The notes under the pieces are model-generated. The model did not search any database. It saw nothing but the letters and a program-made list of their open reading frames with translations, and was not told the origin of the DNA. Positions 16,425 to 29,161 of a DNA stretch of 64,000 nt are shown in pieces. Origin of the DNA: Erysipelothrix sp. HDW6A. Its GTDB lineage: Bacteria; Bacillota_I; Bacilli_A; Erysipelotrichales; Erysipelotrichaceae. Each line of letters begins with the position of its first letter. Position 1 is the stretch's first letter. A program made the translations under genes and the position numbers. Location: the NCBI RefSeq assembly GCF_011400295.1, contig NZ_CP049859.1, positions 248,001-312,000 on the forward strand. The letters run 5' to 3'.

Positions 16425-19400
16425 ATTGGTTATCCAAGTATTTAGAAAAGAGTAATATAGTTAATGCTTTTCTTGAAGACAGTGCAACATTTTCACACTT
16501 ATCACTTTTTCAAGAGACATTATTAATCTGTGGTTCTGTTCAAAAAAGAAAAGAACCGCTTTTTGTCGTTAAAGAAAATGAGTTTCAAGCAATGCAGCTT
16601 GTAGATTCGTTACAACGTCTACAAACTGATTTAAGAGTTGTTTACTACAATCAAGAAGAATCACTTCGTGTCGAGACAATTGTTCAATCAGAAGTCATGC
16701 AATCAAATCGTATTGATGCTTTATATAGAATACTAAGTGGAAATTTCGATGTATGTGTAACACATGCAATCGCGTCTGTTCGCAAAATATCATCACCACA
16801 AACTCTTAAAGATAGTATTATCACAGTTCATATTGGAGATGATGTTGACATTAATGATTTGTTGATGAAACTTCATTTTATGGGCTATCGTCGTGAAAAG
16901 TATGTTGAAAAACCTTTTACGTATGCAATGCGAGGAGGAATCCTTGATATTTATTCTATTCAAATGGATAAACCATTAAGAATAGAGTTTTTCGATACAG
17001 AAGTAGAAAGCCTTCGTTATTTTGATATTGATAGTCAACGTTCTGAGAAGACGGTTGATGAAGCAACAATTGTTTTCGCAACTGAAGTCATTCTAAGTGG
17101 TGAAAACATTCAAGATATAATAATACCCCTTGATCATGCTCTAAAACATGCATCAGACACTTTAAGAGATAGTTTGGAGATTAAGAAGGACCAACTTCTC
17201 AATGGAATGTATGATGCTTCACTATATCCTTTACTTTCATTTTGGAATGAATCATCAACTATTTTTGATTTTATTGGTAAAGAAATTATTCTAATAAGTA
17301 CAGAAAATGGAATTCATAGAACCTTAGATCAAAACGACCAAGATGTTCTTGAGTTTCAAGAAGAAATGATTATGTCAGATACAATGATTCCTTTCCATGA
17401 AATCTATCATGATTTTAAGCAATGTATTCAAGGGAAAACTACGCGTTTTATTCAGGAGTTCCAAGGATCTAAAGATATCTATCTTCCTTGGCACCAAGCT
17501 AATATCGTATCAGAATCCTTGAGCGATACACTTCAATGGTTAAAGAAAGAAGCAATATCCAATCGTGTTATTATTGCTCTTGATGACCAAAATATGGAGT
17601 CTTTTATTAATGAACTCTTAAATAATAATATGAATTATTCTATATTATCGGATTTCCCTAAAGACCACGGGATTTATTTAGATTACTCTGAAATAGAGCA
17701 AGGATTCATTCTTGATGATGTTGATGTCCAAGTGTATACAGCATTTGAGTTGTATCATTTTAAACGTCGTAAGTTTAGATATGACGATAAGTTCGCCAAA
17801 GCAGAACATCTAAATCAACTACAAGATCTCGATACATCAGACTACGTTGTTCATCGACAATACGGTATTGGTAAGTATATGGGGATTGCGACGAAAGAGA
17901 TTGATGGCATTGAAAAAGACTTCATGCGTATTCAATATCGTGATAATGATGAGTTATTTGTGCCTCTTGAGCAGTTTAACCTAGTACGTAAATACATGTC
18001 TTCAGAGGCTATGGCAGTGCGTTTAAGTAAATTAGGAAGTAGCGCTTGGCAAAAGAGTAAAGAACGCGTTGAAGCAGATATTGCGATGGTTGCCGATAAG
18101 TTAATTCAGCTTTATTCAAGTCGAATGGATACTAAAGGATTTGCCTATCAAAAAGATACAGAATACCAAATCGAGTTTGAAAAATCATTCCCATATGATC
18201 TTACACCGGACCAAGTACAGGCAGTTAAAGAAATAAAAGCTGATATGGAAAGCGATGAACCAATGGACCGTTTATTAATTGGTGATGTTGGTTTTGGTAA
18301 AACTGAAGTAGCGATACGCGCTGCATTTAAAGCTTTTGTGGACCATAAACAAGTTGTCTTTTTATGTCCGACAACAATCCTAAGTGCTCAACATATGCGT
18401 ACATTTAAAGAAAGATTTGAAAACTATCCGATAGTGGTTGAAGTTCTCAACCGTTTTGTATCGGATGCTCAACAAAAAGACATAATTAAACGTGTTAAAG
18501 AAGGTAAGGTAGATGTACTGATAGGTACTCACCGTGTTTTATCAAGAGATGTAAAGTTTAAAGATTTAGGATTACTAATAATTGATGAGGAACAACGTTT
18601 TGGTGTAGAACACAAAGAGCGTATCAAGGAGTTAAAGGTGTCTGTGGATGTTTTATCTCTTAGTGCAACTCCAATACCTAGAACCCTTCAAATGTCTCTT
18701 ATTGGGCTTCGTTCACTCTCTCAATTGAATACAGCTCCTTCCAATCGACTCCCAGTAATGACCTATGTAATCGAAAAGAATGAGAAAACAATCCACGATA
18801 TTGTTGCTAAAGAGATAAATAGAGGCGGACAAGTATTCTATTTATTCAATAATGTTGAACAAATTTATAATGTCGCAAATCATATTGCAAGAGGTAATGC
18901 GAATGCAAGTGTGGCCGTAGTACATGGTCAAATGGATCGTACTGAAATAGAAGATGTGATGGTTCGATTCATTGCAAAAGAGTATAACGTCCTAGTCTGT
19001 ACTACAATTATTGAGACTGGAATTGACATTCCTAACGCTAATACAATCCTTGTTGATAATGCTCAACGTTTTGGTCTGTCTCAGTTGTATCAAATTAAAG
19101 GACGAGTTGGTCGTTCTGATCGTCTTGCTTATGCATATTTCATGATTCCAAGTAGTAAAAATCTTACAGAAGTAGCGCAAAAACGTCTTCAGGCAATCAA
19201 GGAATTTACACAACTTGGTAGCGGGTATAAGATTGCTATGCGTGATCTCACAATACGTGGTGCCGGGGAATTGCTTGGAGGAAACCAATCTGGTTTCATT
19301 GATACTGTTGGTATTGATCTTTATGTTGAACTTCTTAAAGAAGCAATCGATAAACGTAAAGGCTTGAAGGTTGAAGACTCAGCTCAAACCGAAACTTCTG

Positions 19401-19837
19401 TTAGTGTCAATGTTAGTGGGTATCTTCCAGAGAATTTTGTTGAGGATGATACTGAGAAACTAGAGATTTACCAATTTATAAACAACATCAGTACTGTTCA
19501 TGACTTACAGTTATTCTATGAAAGCATGACGGATAGATATGGTAGTTTACCACAAGCGGTACAGATGCTTCTCGAGAAAAAACGATTAGAAATATTCTTA
19601 ACTGATGAGCGAATTGATTCATTTAAAGAAAGAGTGAACCGTGTTGAACTTGTTTTTACTCAGGAATACAGTGATATAATAGATGGTGTGGCGCTGTTTG
19701 AGACCGTATCTCAGCGTTCTGTCGATATTGTGATAAAATATATCAACAGAAAGATAACACTGCATGTACCCATCTATAAAGAATGGACAGAAGATTTAAT
19801 CTATATCCTAGATAATGTTAAGGAGAAACAATCATGA
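16421..19837 (+). CDS. mfd: Transcription-repair coupling factor
   Basis: ATP-driven translocase that removes stalled RNA polymerase and recruits UvrA. The N-terminal UvrB-like region is followed by the RNA-polymerase-interacting CarD-like domain (from about residue 470, [10 protein letters not shown]), then the RecG-like helicase with Walker [10 protein letters not shown] (about 622) and DEEQ box (about 722), and the TRG motif region with QIKGRVGRS. The C-terminal TRCF domain ends the 1138-residue chain. It is joined by four-base overlaps to pth and to the following S4 protein. Confidence 0.97.
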   Translation: MNWLSKYLEKSNIVNAFLEDSATFSHLSLFQETLLICGSVQKRKEPLFVVKENEFQAMQLVDSLQRLQTDLRVVYYNQEESLRVETIVQSEVMQSNRIDALYRILSGNFDVCVTHAIASVRKISSPQTLKDSIITVHIGDDVDINDLLMKLHFMGYRREKYVEKPFTYAMRGGILDIYSIQMDKPLRIEFFDTEVESLRYFDIDSQRSEKTVDEATIVFATEVILSGENIQDIIIPLDHALKHASDTLRDSLEIKKDQLLNGMYDASLYPLLSFWNESSTIFDFIGKEIILISTENGIHRTLDQNDQDVLEFQEEMIMSDTMIPFHEIYHDFKQCIQGKTTRFIQEFQGSKDIYLPWHQANIVSESLSDTLQWLKKEAISNRVIIALDDQNMESFINELLNNNMNYSILSDFPKDHGIYLDYSEIEQGFILDDVDVQVYTAFELYHFKRRKFRYDDKFAKAEHLNQLQDLDTSDYVVHRQYGIGKYMGIATKEIDGIEKDFMRIQYRDNDELFVPLEQFNLVRKYMSSEAMAVRLSKLGSSAWQKSKERVEADIAMVADKLIQLYSSRMDTKGFAYQKDTEYQIEFEKSFPYDLTPDQVQAVKEIKADMESDEPMDRLLIGDVGFGKTEVAIRAAFKAFVDHKQVVFLCPTTILSAQHMRTFKERFENYPIVVEVLNRFVSDAQQKDIIKRVKEGKVDVLIGTHRVLSRDVKFKDLGLLIIDEEQRFGVEHKERIKELKVSVDVLSLSATPIPRTLQMSLIGLRSLSQLNTAPSNRLPVMTYVIEKNEKTIHDIVAKEINRGGQVFYLFNNVEQIYNVANHIARGNANASVAVVHGQMDRTEIEDVMVRFIAKEYNVLVCTTIIETGIDIPNANTILVDNAQRFGLSQLYQIKGRVGRSDRLAYAYFMIPSSKNLTEVAQKRLQAIKEFTQLGSGYKIAMRDLTIRGAGELLGGNQSGFIDTVGIDLYVELLKEAIDKRKGLKVEDSAQTETSVSVNVSGYLPENFVEDDTEKLEIYQFINNISTVHDLQLFYESMTDRYGSLPQAVQMLLEKKRLEIFLTDERIDSFKERVNRVELVFTQEYSDIIDGVALFETVSQRSVDIVIKYINRKITLHVPIYKEWTEDLIYILDNVKEKQS

Positions 19838-20100
19838 GACTTGATAAATACTTAAAAGTATCGAGAATAATCAAAAGACGTACCGTTGCCAAAGATCTCG
19901 CAGATGATTCGCGAGTGTTAATCAACGATAAATTAGCGAAACCATCGAGTGAAGTTAAGGTGGGTGACGTCGTAGAAATTCGATTTGAACACAGACATAT
20001 TAAGATAGAAGTTAGTTTTTTAAGTGATAAAATATTACGTAGTAATCCTCCAATGTATGAATTGATTGAAGATAAACGAATTGAAAAAGCAGTAGATTGA
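19834..20100 (+). CDS. rqcP: S4-domain ribosome-associated protein RqcP (YabO/Hsp15-like)
   Basis: Small RNA-binding protein; its B. subtilis relative RqcP helps RqcH add C-terminal alanine tails on stalled 50S subunits. The S4 domain begins [19 protein letters not shown] and spans about 60 residues of the 88. AAGGAG precedes the ATG, which overlaps the mfd stop. The position between mfd and divIC matches yabO in Bacillus, supporting the assignment over heat-shock Hsp15. Confidence 0.9.
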   Translation: MRLDKYLKVSRIIKRRTVAKDLADDSRVLINDKLAKPSSEVKVGDVVEIRFEHRHIKIEVSFLSDKILRSNPPMYELIEDKRIEKAVD

Positions 20101-20248
20101 TTCAATTTCACACGTTAAAATTGTTAAGGTATTCACATAGAAAGCACTAATTTAGCTTAAATCAGTAGTTTTTCACCTGTTTTCGATGTTTTAATCGTAT
20201 TTTCACATAGAACCATGTGTTAGGACCATGAAAGAAAACTGCCAACTC

Positions 20249-20276
20249 TTGAAATCATAGGGATTGTCAGTATAAT
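20249..20276 (+). promoter_or_regulatory. Promoter of divIC
   Basis: TTGAAA (20249-20254), a 16-base spacer and TATAAT (20271-20276) precede divIC by about 28 bases. An upstream ATG at 20275 lies inside the -10 and cannot be the start. Confidence 0.8.
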
Positions 20277-20304
20277 GTTAAGGTATAGCAAAGGAAGATT
20301 AGAT

Positions 20305-20622
20305 ATGGCAAAAGTCAGAAAAGCTAAAAAACAATCGCCGATTGTAAAACTATTCTCAATGGTAGCAGCAGGAGCTGTCCTTGTGATGTCTGGAATCCTT
20401 ATAACAGGTGCAGTTAAAGAAGTGTATACTACATTTCAACTAAGAAATGAGTTGAAAGAAGTTAAAACACAATATACTTCAGTACAAGACGAAAATGTTG
20501 ATTTACAGAATGAAAAAGATAAACTTGAAGATCCAGCATATGTTCAAAACTATGCTCGTGGAACACAACTATTATCCAAAGATGGAGAGCAAGTATTTGT
20601 ACTCCCTAAAGGTGAAGAATAG
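20305..20622 (+). CDS. divIC: Cell-division protein DivIC/FtsB-like
   Basis: Bitopic divisome protein working with FtsL and DivIB/FtsQ. A short basic N terminus is followed by one transmembrane helix (about 14-36), then a coiled coil (about 42-72) and the conserved motif KLEDPAYVQNYAR with PYVE-like character. The ATG at 20305 is used because AAGGAAG precedes it and the promoter excludes the earlier ATG; the protein is 105 residues. The mfd-rqcP-divIC order agrees with Bacillus. Confidence 0.9.
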   Translation: MAKVRKAKKQSPIVKLFSMVAAGAVLVMSGILITGAVKEVYTTFQLRNELKEVKTQYTSVQDENVDLQNEKDKLEDPAYVQNYARGTQLLSKDGEQVFVLPKGEE

Positions 20623-20644
20623 TTTTATATTTTATGCTTTTATG

Positions 20645-20671
20645 AAGCGAGTTAAGAGCTCGCTTTTTTTT
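20645..20671 (+). terminator. Terminator after divIC
   Basis: AAGCGAG and CTCGCTT form the stem, followed by a run of eight or more T. Confidence 0.9.
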
Positions 20672-20759
20672 ATGTTTTCAGAGATTTAACTTTATACTAA
20701 AAAGGTGCTATTATACTGTATTTATGGTATAATAATCATGTGTAAAAAGGATGGATGTT

Positions 20760-20961
20760 ATGGAAAAAAATAGCTCATATATCACACTTGGACAGTTCTT
20801 AAAACTAAAGGATTTTGTTCAATCAGGTGGTGAAGCAAAACATCTTATTCATACATTCTCGATACAGGTGAATGGAGAAGATGATAACCGTCGTGGACGT
20901 AAACTTTACGTTGGTGATGAAGTAGTAATAAATGGACACAAATATGTCATATCAGACACCA

Positions 20962-20975
<14 letters not shown>
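20760..20975 (+). CDS. yaaA: S4-domain protein YaaA (RlbA-like)
   Basis: A 71-residue RNA-binding S4 protein of unknown exact role. The S4 core includes LGQFLKLKDFVQSGGEAKHLI and the VYVGDEV-like segment LYVGDEVVINGHKY. The ATG at 20760 has AAGGA eight bases upstream; the ATG at 20751 lies too close to it. A TATAAT at 20728-20733 is a likely -10. It precedes and overlaps recF, as in the common dnaN-yaaA-recF cluster, although here dnaN is missing from the group. Confidence 0.88.
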
Positions 20976-23966
<2,991 letters not shown>

Positions 23967-23974
23967 GAGGACGC

Positions 23975-26467
23975 ATGGAAGAAACAAAACAATTTGATAA
24001 AATAAAAACGCGTGGTATTGTCGAGGAAATGAAACAATCCTTCGTTTCTTATGCAATGTCAGTTATCGTAGCACGTGCTCTACCTGATGTACGCGATGGT
24101 TTAAAGCCAGTACACCGCCGTATTCTCTATTCAATGAATGATTTAGGAATGACTAGTGATAAACCTTATAAAAAGTCTGCTCGTATTGTAGGGGACGTAA
24201 TTGGTAAGTATCACCCTCATGGTGACACTGCTGTTTATGACTCAATGGTGCGTATGTCTCAGGACTTCTCGTATCGTTACCCATTAATTGATGGACACGG
24301 TAACTTTGGTTCAATCGATGGTGACGGAGCAGCTGCTATGCGATACACCGAAGCAAGAATGTCGAAGATTTCGATGGAAATGCTTCGAGATATTAATAAG
24401 AATACAGTTGATTTCCAAGATAACTATGATGGTGAAGAGCAAGAACCTGCTGTTTTACCTTCACGTATCCCTAATGTGCTTATTAATGGTGGTACAGGGA
24501 TTGCGGTTGGTATGGCTACAAATATGGCGCCACACAACTTATCGGAAGTTATAGATGCAACAATCGCGTTAATTGAAAATCCTGATATTACTGTTAAGGA
24601 GCTTATGGAAGACCATATTTATGGACCAGATTTTCCAACAGGGGCTTATATATTAGGACGTAGTGGTATTAAGTCAGCTTTCGAAACTGGACGAGGTTCA
24701 GTTGTTATGAGGGCAAAGGCAGACATTACAGAATTAAGCAATGGGAAACCAGTTATTACAATTACTGAAATTCCATATTTAGTGAATAAAGCGAACATGG
24801 TTGAGAAAATTGCTCAACTTGTACGTGATAAAGAAATTGATGGTATTACCGATCTTCGTGATGAATCGAACCGTGATGGTATTAAGATTGTTATTGAACT
24901 TCGACGTGAAGTTCAAGCAGAAGTTGTTCTTAATCAACTGTATAGAATGACTGCATTACAGTCTTCTTTTGGTGTAAACAATCTGGCTCTTGTAAATGGC
25001 AGACCAGAGTTACTAAATATTTTACAAATTCTCGAGCATTATCGAGATCACCAAATTGAAGTAATTACACGTCGTACACGTTTTGATTTGAAAAAAGCAG
25101 AAGAACGTGCGCACCTATTAGAGGGTATGATTATTGCTATTGATAATATTGATGAAGTCATGAATATTATCAGAAGCTCTAAAGATGACACTGAAGCAAG
25201 TAATCGATTACTAGAACGTTTCGGTTTAACTCCAATACAATCGAAAGCAATTCTCGATATGCAATTCAGACGTCTCACAGGATTACAAAGAGAACGTCTA
25301 GAACTCGAATACAAAGAGTTGTTAGTTACAATTGATGACTTAAAAGATATCCTTGCAAATCACAGTCGTCTATTAGATATTATTAAGACAGATTTACTAG
25401 AAGTTAAAGAAAAATATGGTGACGATCGTCGATCAGAGATTATCGAAGCTGACTTTGATATGCTTGATGAAGATCTTATTCCACAAGAAGATATTGTAAT
25501 CTCAATGACTGTAAACGGCTATATCAAGCGTACAACAGTAGATTCCTTCAATGTTCAAAATAGAGGAGGAAAAGGTGTTAAAGGTATGAGTACCTACGAT
25601 GAGGATGTTGTTGACCAATTCCTTGCGATGTCTACTCATGACTTCTTGATGTTATTTACAAATAAAGGTCGAGTTTATCGATTAAAAGGATTCAATGTTC
25701 CTGCGGCAAGTAGAACTGCGAAAGGTATACCAGTCGTTAACTTACTAAACTTGGATGAAGGAGAAGAAATTAAGACTTTAACCAAGGTAGTTAGAGATAA
25801 TGACGAATCCGTTAAGTTTGTATTCTTTGTGACAAAATATGGTGTTGTTAAACGTGTTGCTGTCTCAGAATTTGATTCAATCCGTCAAAACGGGAAAATC
25901 GCAATCTCACTTAAAGATGGTGATGAATTAGTAGCAGCTAAAGTAACTGATGGTACTAACGAAATTATCATTGGTGGTAGCAACGGTAAAGCAATTCGAT
26001 TTAAGGAAGAGGATGTTCGTGTAATGGGACGTACTGCTTCTGGAGTTCGTGGATTTGATGTCGATGGTGGCGAAGTAGTTGGGGTCGCAACAGACAGAGA
26101 AGGTAAGTATATCCTAGCAATTACTGAAAAGGGATATGGAAAACGAACAGAGATTGATGAATATCGTTTAACCAAGCGTGGAGCTAAAGGTGTTAAGACT
26201 ATTAATGTGACAGATAAGAACGGTCCATTAGTATCTGTACGAGCAGTCGATGGAGATGAAGATCTTCTCGTAATCTCCAATGGTGGTACAGTAATTCGTA
26301 CTCCTATTGAAGATATTGGTATCTACGGACGATCCACAATTGGTGTTCGTGTTATCAAAGTAGCAGAAAATGATACAGTAGCATCTGTTGCTATACTTCA
26401 AAATGAAGAAGAATTAGAAGAAACAGAAGTAATTACTGAAAAAGAAACAGAAGAAAAGGGCGAATAG
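23975..26467 (+). CDS. gyrA: DNA gyrase subunit A
   Basis: DNA-cleaving subunit of gyrase. The winged-helix breakage domain holds the active-site Tyr124 in [11 protein letters not shown], and the C-terminal beta-pinwheel carries the GyrA box ([10 protein letters not shown]) that marks gyrase rather than topoisomerase IV. The quinolone-determining loop reads [11 protein letters not shown], with Thr85 at the E. coli Ser83 position; Thr here is natural in several Firmicutes. An acidic C-terminal tail ends the 830-residue chain. It is the last gene of yaaA-recF-gyrB-gyrA. Confidence 0.98.
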   Translation: MEETKQFDKIKTRGIVEEMKQSFVSYAMSVIVARALPDVRDGLKPVHRRILYSMNDLGMTSDKPYKKSARIVGDVIGKYHPHGDTAVYDSMVRMSQDFSYRYPLIDGHGNFGSIDGDGAAAMRYTEARMSKISMEMLRDINKNTVDFQDNYDGEEQEPAVLPSRIPNVLINGGTGIAVGMATNMAPHNLSEVIDATIALIENPDITVKELMEDHIYGPDFPTGAYILGRSGIKSAFETGRGSVVMRAKADITELSNGKPVITITEIPYLVNKANMVEKIAQLVRDKEIDGITDLRDESNRDGIKIVIELRREVQAEVVLNQLYRMTALQSSFGVNNLALVNGRPELLNILQILEHYRDHQIEVITRRTRFDLKKAEERAHLLEGMIIAIDNIDEVMNIIRSSKDDTEASNRLLERFGLTPIQSKAILDMQFRRLTGLQRERLELEYKELLVTIDDLKDILANHSRLLDIIKTDLLEVKEKYGDDRRSEIIEADFDMLDEDLIPQEDIVISMTVNGYIKRTTVDSFNVQNRGGKGVKGMSTYDEDVVDQFLAMSTHDFLMLFTNKGRVYRLKGFNVPAASRTAKGIPVVNLLNLDEGEEIKTLTKVVRDNDESVKFVFFVTKYGVVKRVAVSEFDSIRQNGKIAISLKDGDELVAAKVTDGTNEIIIGGSNGKAIRFKEEDVRVMGRTASGVRGFDVDGGEVVGVATDREGKYILAITEKGYGKRTEIDEYRLTKRGAKGVKTINVTDKNGPLVSVRAVDGDEDLLVISNGGTVIRTPIEDIGIYGRSTIGVRVIKVAENDTVASVAILQNEEELEETEVITEKETEEKGE

Positions 26468-26478
26468 CCCTTTTCCTT
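26454..26478 (+). terminator. Terminator after gyrA
   Basis: AAAAGGGC and GCCCTTTT pair around GAATA, which includes the gyrA stop codon, followed by a pyrimidine-rich tract. Confidence 0.85.
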
Positions 26479-26489
26479 TGCTCTTCACG

Positions 26490-26518
26490 TTGACAAAGAG
26501 CCTATTTTATTAGATAAT
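26490..26518 (+). promoter_or_regulatory. Promoter of the serS T-box transcript
   Basis: TTGACA (26490-26495), a 17-base spacer and GATAAT (26513-26518). The transcript should start near 26525, giving a leader of about 215 bases. Confidence 0.85.
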
Positions 26519-26524
26519 TTATGA

Positions 26525-26730
26525 AACACGATGACAGGGACTAATATAAATAAGATTATCGCAGAGAGACGATGTTTGGTGCAAATCGTTATAATTGTTT
26601 TATAGTTCTACCCTTGAGATGTTTCCGGCAACAACCGTTATCTGTACGAGTGATGTTTCACGTGAAACATTTGAAAAGGGTGGCACCGCGGTTCATACCG
26701 TCCCTTACGTGGGTGCTTTTTTTATTGGAG
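26525..26730 (+). promoter_or_regulatory. T-box riboswitch leader of serS
   Basis: Senses uncharged tRNA-Ser and opens transcription of serS. The T-box sequence AAGGGTGGCACCGCGG lies at 26676-26691, with the NCCA-binding bulge in TGGCACCG. A T-rich tract after the GGGTGC half-stem near 26712-26724 is the terminator end. A UCU triplet at 26607-26609 (in AGTTCTACC) is a possible serine specifier. A perfect 18-base palindrome, a parS match, is embedded at 26653-26670 between stem I and the antiterminator. Confidence 0.9.
26654..26669. other. parS: parS site (ParB-binding) inside the serS leader
   Basis: TGTTTCACGTGAAACA is a perfect palindrome and an exact match to the Firmicutes parS consensus bound by ParB/Spo0J. 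It lies about 13 kb from oriC, as expected for parS. No parA or parB gene is in the window. Confidence 0.88.
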
Positions 26731-26738
26731 GAGAGATT

Positions 26739-28028
26739 ATGTTAGATATTAATTTGTTCAGAGAGAACCCAGAATTAATCAAAGAGAACATTCGTAAAAA
26801 ATTTCAAGATCATAAATTACCTATGGTTGACGAAATTGTAGAGCTCGACAAAGAATACCGTGGTATTAAGACTCGTGCGGATGAGTTACGAGGAATGCGT
26901 AACAAGTTAAGCAAAGAAATTGGAATGCTAATGGGTAAAAAAGAGTTTGAAGAAGCCGAAAAAGTAAAGAAACAAGTTCAAGACATGGCGGTTGAGTTAG
27001 AAGACATTCAACAACGCGAAGAACCTTTGTTTGATAAGCTTCAACAGCTAGTAATGCAAATTCCGAATATTATAGCCGATGATGTACCTATTGGTAGAGA
27101 TGATAGTGAGAACGTTGAGTGGTACCGTGAAGGGTCAACAGAAGATAAAGGATTTGAAGTTCCTTATCATGTTGATATTATGGAGTCTTTCAATGGTATT
27201 GATTTAGACTCAGCTCGCAAAACAAGTGGTACAGGTTTCTATTACTTGCAAAAAGATATTGCACGTCTACATTCAGCGGTTACTGCGTATGCACGTGATT
27301 TTATGATTGATAGTGGCTATGATTATGTAATTCCACCATTCATGATTCGTAGTCATGTTGTAACGGGTGTTATGAGCTTTGAAGAGATGGAAAATATGAT
27401 GTACAAGATTGAGGGAGAAGATCTTTACTTAATTGGTACAAGTGAACACTCAATGATTGGTAAGTTTATCGATACAATTCACCCAGAAGAAACAATGCCA
27501 CAAAAACTTACAAGTTACTCTCCTTGCTTTAGAAAAGAAGTAGGGGCTCATGGGATAGAAGAACGAGGAGTATATCGTATTCACCAATTTGAGAAACAAG
27601 AAATGGTTGCAGTTTGTCGTCCAGAAGAAAGTGCAGCTATCTTCGAACAAATGTATAAGTTAACAATGGCATTCTTCCGTTCTTTAGATATTCCAGTACG
27701 CGTGTTGGAATGCTGTTCTGGAGATTTAGCTGATTTAAAACATAAATCAGTAGATGTTGAGGCATGGAGTCCACGTCAAAAGAAATTCTTTGAAGTTGGA
27801 AGTTGCTCGAACTTAACGGATGCTCAAGCTCGTCGTCTTAAAATCAGAATTGATACAAAAGAAGGAAGAGTATACGCTCATACATTAAACAACACTGTTG
27901 TTGCTCCACCACGTATGTTAATTGCTTTCTTAGAAAATAACTTACAAGAAGATGGTAGTGTACTAATACCAGAACCTTTAAGACCATACATGGGATTTAA
28001 AGACAAAATAGTTCCTGATAACAAATAA
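26739..28028 (+). CDS. serS: Seryl-tRNA synthetase
   Basis: Charges tRNA-Ser with serine. The N-terminal long coiled-coil arm (about 30-100) binds tRNA; the class II catalytic core contains motif 2 CFRKEVGAHG and motif 3 around NNTVVAPPRMLIAFLEN. GGAGGAG precedes the ATG at 26739; an upstream in-frame extension through the T-box leader to 26595 is not coding. The 429-residue length is standard. Control by the upstream T-box is clear. Confidence 0.97.
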   Translation: MLDINLFRENPELIKENIRKKFQDHKLPMVDEIVELDKEYRGIKTRADELRGMRNKLSKEIGMLMGKKEFEEAEKVKKQVQDMAVELEDIQQREEPLFDKLQQLVMQIPNIIADDVPIGRDDSENVEWYREGSTEDKGFEVPYHVDIMESFNGIDLDSARKTSGTGFYYLQKDIARLHSAVTAYARDFMIDSGYDYVIPPFMIRSHVVTGVMSFEEMENMMYKIEGEDLYLIGTSEHSMIGKFIDTIHPEETMPQKLTSYSPCFRKEVGAHGIEERGVYRIHQFEKQEMVAVCRPEESAAIFEQMYKLTMAFFRSLDIPVRVLECCSGDLADLKHKSVDVEAWSPRQKKFFEVGSCSNLTDAQARRLKIRIDTKEGRVYAHTLNNTVVAPPRMLIAFLENNLQEDGSVLIPEPLRPYMGFKDKIVPDNK

Positions 28029-28032
28029 AATA

Positions 28033-28060
28033 AGCCCTTATCTATTAGATAAGGGCTCTT
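28033..28060. terminator. Terminator between serS and the HAD gene
   Basis: AGCCCTTATC and GATAAGGGCT form a perfect ten-base stem around TATTA. It lies between convergent genes. Confidence 0.85.
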
Positions 28061-28067
28061 GTTTAGC

Positions 28068-28859
28068 TTATTTTAATTGTAGAAGATCTTCAATTGTTTT
28101 TAGAACTGAATTTTCATTGTTTGAGCCAATAACTTCATTTGCAACATTCTTAACATCATCATGTGCATTTGCTACTGCATAAGACTTGCCAGCATATGTG
28201 AGCATACCGATGTCATTGTTGTAATCACCAAATGCTGCGACATCTTCAGATTTAACATCTAAAATTTCTGTAAGCTTCTTTAATGCGTGTCCTTTGTCCG
28301 TGTGTTTGTTCATAACGTCTACCCACACTTTTCCGGCAACTACAGCATTAAATTTCTCCCCAAGTTTAGGGTAGATTGTGTTTTCGTAGTTAAAGACAGT
28401 ATAATCCTTTGAAAAAGCAGTTATTTTTAATATTGGATCATCAATAGTAAGAATATCATCAATTTTTGTGTAATTAGGATAGTACTCTACTAAAGCCTCA
28501 ATATGAGAATCATCATAGAGTTCTATGAATGCATCATGTGCAGTTGCAGCGATCACTGTTGTTTCCTTAACGTTTCTTAATATATCAAGAATTTCAACAA
28601 CATCATTATCAGACAGACTGTCAACGTACTCAATTTTACCAAATCGCTCAACAATTGCACCGTTATCTGAAATAATGCATAACTCATCAGCGTACTCAGG
28701 AACTTTATTTTTAATGCTTACTAAAGTTCTTCCTGATGCGAGCACCAAGTATTTATTTTGACTTTTTACGTCATCTAGTATTTCTTTAAAATTTTCAGGA
28801 ACACGAGACTCATCATCTAAGAGGGTGTGATCCATATCTGTTACAAATAGCTTTGTCAT
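28068..28859 (-). CDS. HAD-IIB (Cof-type) sugar-phosphate phosphatase
   Basis: Cytosolic haloacid-dehalogenase-type hydrolase. Motif I DMDHTLLDDE (residues 7-16) carries the nucleophile Asp7 and acid Asp9, motif II is LASGRT, and motif IV is FGDYNNDIGML. The C2 cap between them marks the Cof group, which acts on sugar phosphates or flavin/PLP phosphates. AAGGAG lies nine bases before the ATG. It is inserted between serS and the SRP RNA on the opposite strand. Confidence 0.88.
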   Translation of the reverse strand: MTKLFVTDMDHTLLDDESRVPENFKEILDDVKSQNKYLVLASGRTLVSIKNKVPEYADELCIISDNGAIVERFGKIEYVDSLSDNDVVEILDILRNVKETTVIAATAHDAFIELYDDSHIEALVEYYPNYTKIDDILTIDDPILKITAFSKDYTVFNYENTIYPKLGEKFNAVVAGKVWVDVMNKHTDKGHALKKLTEILDVKSEDVAAFGDYNNDIGMLTYAGKSYAVANAHDDVKNVANEVIGSNNENSVLKTIEDLLQLK

Positions 28860-29003
28860 ATCATAACTCCTTCTCTGAGAATTATAACATATAGACCAGT
28901 AATTAAGTAGTAAATATCAGATTACAATCAATCTGATGTAGCAAATTATGCATCATTAAGATATTCATATATGTGTAAGTGAAAGTATAAAGAAAACTCA
29001 ATA

Positions 29004-29019
29004 TGTTTCACGTGAAACA
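29004..29019. other. parS: parS site next to the SRP RNA promoter
   Basis: A second exact TGTTTCACGTGAAACA palindrome (18 bases with flanking A/T, 29003-29020). Its last base touches the -35 hexamer of the SRP RNA promoter, so bound ParB would meet RNA polymerase there. Confidence 0.88.
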
Positions 29020-29047
29020 TTGATATTTATTATAAATTTGTTATAAT
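29020..29047 (+). promoter_or_regulatory. Promoter of SRP RNA
   Basis: TTGATA (29020-29025), a 16-base spacer and TATAAT (29042-29047). The transcript starts near 29053-29054. Confidence 0.8.
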
Positions 29048-29052
29048 AACTA

Positions 29053-29138
29053 TGCTACTACAACGTAATCTAATGAACCAGGTCAGGGTAGGAATACAGC
29101 AGCCTTAATTTAGCTCTTATGTGTGTAGTGGCTTTTTT
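29053..29138 (+). ncRNA. ffs: Signal recognition particle RNA (4.5S type)
   Basis: Small SRP RNA that pairs with Ffh. The tip contains the conserved AACCAGGTCAGG, the GGAA-type tetraloop segment GTAGGAATACAGCAGCC, and the asymmetric-loop sequences. The ends GCTACTACA and TGTAGTGGC pair, with the T run at 29133-29138 as terminator. It is the short form without an Alu domain. The place beside tadA and ahead of dnaX matches scr in Bacillus. Confidence 0.88.
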
Positions 29139-29161
29139 AATACTCAAAAGGCGGTGATACG

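Noticed and set aside
18992-19288. Minus-strand open frame inside mfd
   Set aside because: Shadow of the conserved helicase frame with no start signal.
20932-20961. recF starting at the ATG at 20932
   Set aside because: It adds ten residues not found in RecF and lies well inside yaaA without a ribosome binding site.
25885-26280. Minus-strand open frame inside gyrA
   Set aside because: Serine- and proline-rich shadow of the gyrA beta-pinwheel frame with no ribosome binding site; gyrA is certain.
23975-26467. Quinolone-resistance change in GyrA (Thr85 at the Ser83 position)
   Set aside because: Thr at this site is the natural residue in several Firmicutes, so resistance cannot be claimed.
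26595-26738. N-terminal extension of serS
   Set aside because: The extra 48 codons are the T-box leader read in frame; GGAGGAG and the normal SerRS N terminus support the ATG at 26739.
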